NCBI GenBank assembly: GCA_002338145.1
Contig: DDHP01000012.1
Coordinates: 2,762-10,937, forward strand
Direction of reading: 5' to 3'
Origin: Deferribacteraceae bacterium UBA1873
GTDB taxonomy: Bacteria > Chrysiogenota > Deferribacteres > Deferribacterales > Flexistipitaceae
DNA length: 8,176 nt
This document shows positions 6,265 through 8,176 of the stretch, in pieces. The translations under genes were made by a program, and so were the position numbers. Position 1 is the first letter of the stretch, and every line of letters starts with the position of its first letter. Below the pieces are notes generated by a model that saw only the letters and a list, made by a program, of their open reading frames with translations, had not been told where the DNA came from and searched no databases.

Positions 6265-7374
6265 GTGAAACTCGAAAATATTATTATAAGAAATCTTACA
6301 GTCAGAAAGTTCAAAACGTTTCTGTCGGTAATATGCATTCTGATAGCTGTTGCCAGTATATTTGCAGTGTACAAGATAAGCAGTAAGCTGGAAAGTGAGG
6401 TTTCAAGAAGTTTTGATGAAATCGGTGCAAATCTCGTCATTACGCCTGATTATAAAAACAAGGAAGTATTGACGGCTGATGATATTATAAAAATCAATTC
6501 CATTAAAAATAAAGAAAACGTTGCCGTAATAGCTCCAAAATTAATAAAAAGTCTGGATGTAAATGGTAATACTGCACCGGTTGTCGGAGTGGATTTCCCC
6601 TACGAATTACAATTGAACAAAAAATTATGGAAGCTCAGAGGACAAAAGCCTTCAGCTATAAATGATGTGGTGGCGGGCGCAGCTATTGCTGAAAAACTGA
6701 ATCTTACCACAGGGGACACTGTAAACATACAGGGGAAAAGGTTTGACATTAAAGCGGTATTGGAGCCTACAGGGGCTGCCGATGACAGGATGTTATTTGT
6801 CAATCTGCTGACATTACAGCAGCTTACAGGGAGTAAATATCAGCTTAACCTGATTGAGGTGGCCGCTTACTGTTTTACGTGTCCCCTGCCTCAAATAGCT
6901 TCACAGATACAGGATAAACTGCCTTATGCAAGCGTTTTTAAAGTTTCAGATGCCCTTAAAACACGGAAAGCGACTGTGGAAAAGTTCTCTCTGTATTCAA
7001 AGGTCATTGAGGGATTTATTATCGTCACAGTATCCTTCCTTCTGTTTTTGATAAATATATCCCTTGTGAATGAACGAATGAAGGAATTTGGGATATTGAG
7101 GGCTTTAGGTTACAGAAAGATTCAGATAATAGAAATGCTTTTGAGTGAAAATATAATCAAAGGTCTGGCGGGCGCTGTTATAGGTTATCTCCTTGCGGTG
7201 TACACTGCCAAATTGTGGCTGTCTAATCTGCAAATTTTTTCAGTAACGGCTTCGTTTAATATTTCTGAGCTGCTCATAGCGTGTGTTTTTTCTTATCTGA
7301 TAGTGGTTGTTTCATCTGTAATTCCGGCTTTTAAAGCGGCACGTGTGGATCCGCTTGTGGTTATAAATGAATAG
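6265..7374 (+). CDS. FtsX/MacB-type ABC transporter permease
   Basis: Using the GTG start, the product is 369 aa (376 aa if the ATG at 6244 is used). It has the four-helix FtsX/MacB plan: helix 1 at about 19-39, a large periplasmic domain (about 40-245), then helices at about 248-268, 297-320 and 337-357. The stretch between helices 2 and 3 (N-E-R-M-K-E-F-G-I-L-R-A-L-G) is the coupling segment that contacts the ATPase. The C-terminus (P-A-F-K-A-A-R-V-D-P) is typical of the family. Such permeases generally transmit ATPase motion to the periplasm rather than passing a solute through the membrane. An unusual feature is C203-F-T-C206 in the periplasmic domain, a CxxC that could be redox-active or bind metal. 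Order with its neighbours (DUF2318, permease, ATPase, permease) suggests a heteromeric transporter. The substrate is unknown; LolC and MacB relatives are alternatives at the family level. Confidence 0.9.
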   Translation: MKLENIIIRNLTVRKFKTFLSVICILIAVASIFAVYKISSKLESEVSRSFDEIGANLVITPDYKNKEVLTADDIIKINSIKNKENVAVIAPKLIKSLDVNGNTAPVVGVDFPYELQLNKKLWKLRGQKPSAINDVVAGAAIAEKLNLTTGDTVNIQGKRFDIKAVLEPTGAADDRMLFVNLLTLQQLTGSKYQLNLIEVAAYCFTCPLPQIASQIQDKLPYASVFKVSDALKTRKATVEKFSLYSKVIEGFIIVTVSFLLFLINISLVNERMKEFGILRALGYRKIQIIEMLLSENIIKGLAGAVIGYLLAVYTAKLWLSNLQIFSVTASFNISELLIACVFSYLIVVVSSVIPAFKAARVDPLVVINE

Positions 7375-7390
7375 ATTATGAGGTATAAAA

Positions 7391-8098
7391 ATGAATGATT
7401 TTATTAAAATCGACGGATTGAAGAAATGGTACAAATCAAAGAATGTAACTTATGAAGCCTTAAAAAATATAACGTTAAATTTGCGTAAAGGGGAGTTCGT
7501 TGCCATTAAAGGACCTTCAGGCTCCGGAAAAACCACCCTGCTGAGTATCTTGGGAACATTGCTTTCACCTGATGAAGGGAGTATCAGTATTGACGGTATA
7601 GATATCACAAAACTTTCCCAGGAGCGGAAAGCCGATTTCAGAGCTTTCTACATAGGGTTTATATTTCAGCATTTCCACCTGCTCCCCTTTTTATCCGTTT
7701 ATGAAAACACACTGCTGCCTCTCTCCACTATTAAAAAAGAGAAGGAATATAAAAAAAATCTTGCTGAGAAAGCCTTATCAACGGTGGGGATGCTTGAGAA
7801 AAAGAATAAGTTACCTTCTGAAATTTCCGGCGGTGAGCAGCAGAGAACGGCAATAGCAAGGGCAATTGTTAATGAGCCTCCTTTGATTTTGGCTGATGAG
7901 CCCACCGGCAATCTGGATTCGGTAAATTCTACTGTGATAATGGAGCATTTCCAGATTCTTCATGATCAGGGTCATACGATAGTTTTCGTTACTCACGATA
8001 TGAAAATGAGTGAATACGCCGACAGGGTTATACATGTGGAAGACGGATTGGTAAAAAAAGATGAAGTATTTATAAAAGAGGATAAAGTTTATGTTTGA
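7391..8098 (+). CDS. LolD/MacB-type ABC transporter ATP-binding protein
   Basis: This 235-aa cytosolic ATPase is complete. It shows Walker A GPSGSGKT (41-48), Q-loop Q93 in IFQHFHLLPFLSVYEN, the signature S-G-G-E-Q (146-150, followed by Q-R), Walker B LILADE (165-170), D-loop G-N-L-D (173-176) and switch histidine H202 in V-T-H-D. The Q-loop wording F-H-L-L-P and the A-D-E-P-T-G-N-L-D box are hallmarks of the LolD/MacB/FtsE group, which pairs with FtsX-type permeases. GAGG at 7380-7383 stands 7 nt before the ATG. It would dimerise and drive the permease encoded just upstream together with the one starting at 8091. All catalytic residues are present, so it should be active; the transported or extracted substrate cannot be told from this subunit. 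Confidence 0.95.
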   Translation: MNDFIKIDGLKKWYKSKNVTYEALKNITLNLRKGEFVAIKGPSGSGKTTLLSILGTLLSPDEGSISIDGIDITKLSQERKADFRAFYIGFIFQHFHLLPFLSVYENTLLPLSTIKKEKEYKKNLAEKALSTVGMLEKKNKLPSEISGGEQQRTAIARAIVNEPPLILADEPTGNLDSVNSTVIMEHFQILHDQGHTIVFVTHDMKMSEYADRVIHVEDGLVKKDEVFIKEDKVYV

Positions 8099-8176
8099 TA
8101 TTGCCTTTAAAAGGATGAAATCGAACAGAAAGAATACACTTTTCCTGACTTTTGTAATAGGGCTTCCTGTTTTTAT
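8091..8176 (+). CDS. Second FtsX-type permease, 5' end (runs off right edge)
   Basis: The ATG overlaps the ATPase stop by 8 nt, and AGAGGA (8077-8082) lies 8 nt upstream. The 28 visible codons begin M-F-D-I-A-F-K-R-M-K-S-N-R-K-N-T and enter a hydrophobic helix (L-F-L-T-F-V-I-G-L-P-V-F). This is the usual opening of an FtsX/MacB permease: a short amphipathic helix, a basic cluster, then helix 1. A permease-ATPase-permease order resembles lolCDE-style heteromeric transporters. Only the N-terminus is visible, so the family call rests on context plus this pattern. Confidence 0.7.
   Translation, partial: MFDIAFKRMKSNRKNTLFLTFVIGLPVF

Noticed and set aside
6081..6440. 119-codon minus-strand open frame across the DUF2318/permease junction
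   Set aside because: It lies wholly antisense to the conserved cysteine motif and the permease N-terminus; composition is not protein-like.
6265..8176. CcmA/CcmB haem-exporter-like ABC genes
   Set aside because: The ATPase is of the LolD/MacB group and the permease has the FtsX four-helix plan with a large periplasmic domain, unlike the six-helix CcmB.
1..8176. CRISPR arrays, insertion sequences, tRNA or rRNA genes
   Set aside because: No spaced repeat arrays, transposase frames, terminal inverted repeats or RNA-gene signatures were seen on reading either strand.

Overview
The window reads as an AT-rich (roughly 38-40% GC by eye) Gram-negative bacterial chromosome segment. It contains System I cytochrome c maturation genes (ccmF, ccmH and a CcmI-like stub), a lipoprotein and periplasm-facing proteins. 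The divergent CcmH motif, the split short CcmI-like gene and the companion membrane-anchored ectodomain proteins suggest a deeply branching anaerobe such as a Deferribacterota member (Flexistipes/Deferribacter-like). The taxonomic guess is inference from gene style only.

Layout: positions 1-158 carry the 5' end of a leftward lipoprotein gene. Positions 159-546 are a divergent regulatory region. It contains a very good sigma-54 promoter (GG-N10-GC) for the rightward operon, two 22-bp tandem direct repeats about 50-90 bp upstream of it, and a weaker sigma-54-like element facing the lipoprotein. From 547 to the end every gene is on the + strand with gaps of at most 16 nt, or overlaps of a few nt, and no visible terminator, so this looks like one operon running off the right edge.

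Operon order: (1) secreted, membrane-anchored ectodomain protein with a SHOCT-like tail; (2) ccmF, cytochrome c haem lyase core; (3) ccmH-type thiol-reductase subunit with an unusual C-x3-C site; (4) small CcmI-like membrane protein; (5) second anchored ectodomain protein with a SHOCT-like tail; (6) unrecognised single-pass membrane protein; (7) DUF2318 Fe-S-type protein with two CxxC pairs and a fifth Cys; (8) FtsX/MacB-type ABC permease with a periplasmic CxxC; (9) LolD/MacB-type ATPase; (10) the start of a second permease.

The first half attaches haem to apocytochromes at the periplasmic face of the inner membrane. The second half resembles the DUF2318-FtsX-ABC modules found in iron-uptake clusters such as the P19 locus of Campylobacter. 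The most interesting hypothesis is that a probable sigma-54 promoter co-expresses a periplasmic cytochrome-assembly module and a cysteine-rich, possibly redox- or iron-linked ABC transporter. CcmA, B, C, D, E and G are not in the window, so the haem-delivery half of System I must be elsewhere or replaced.
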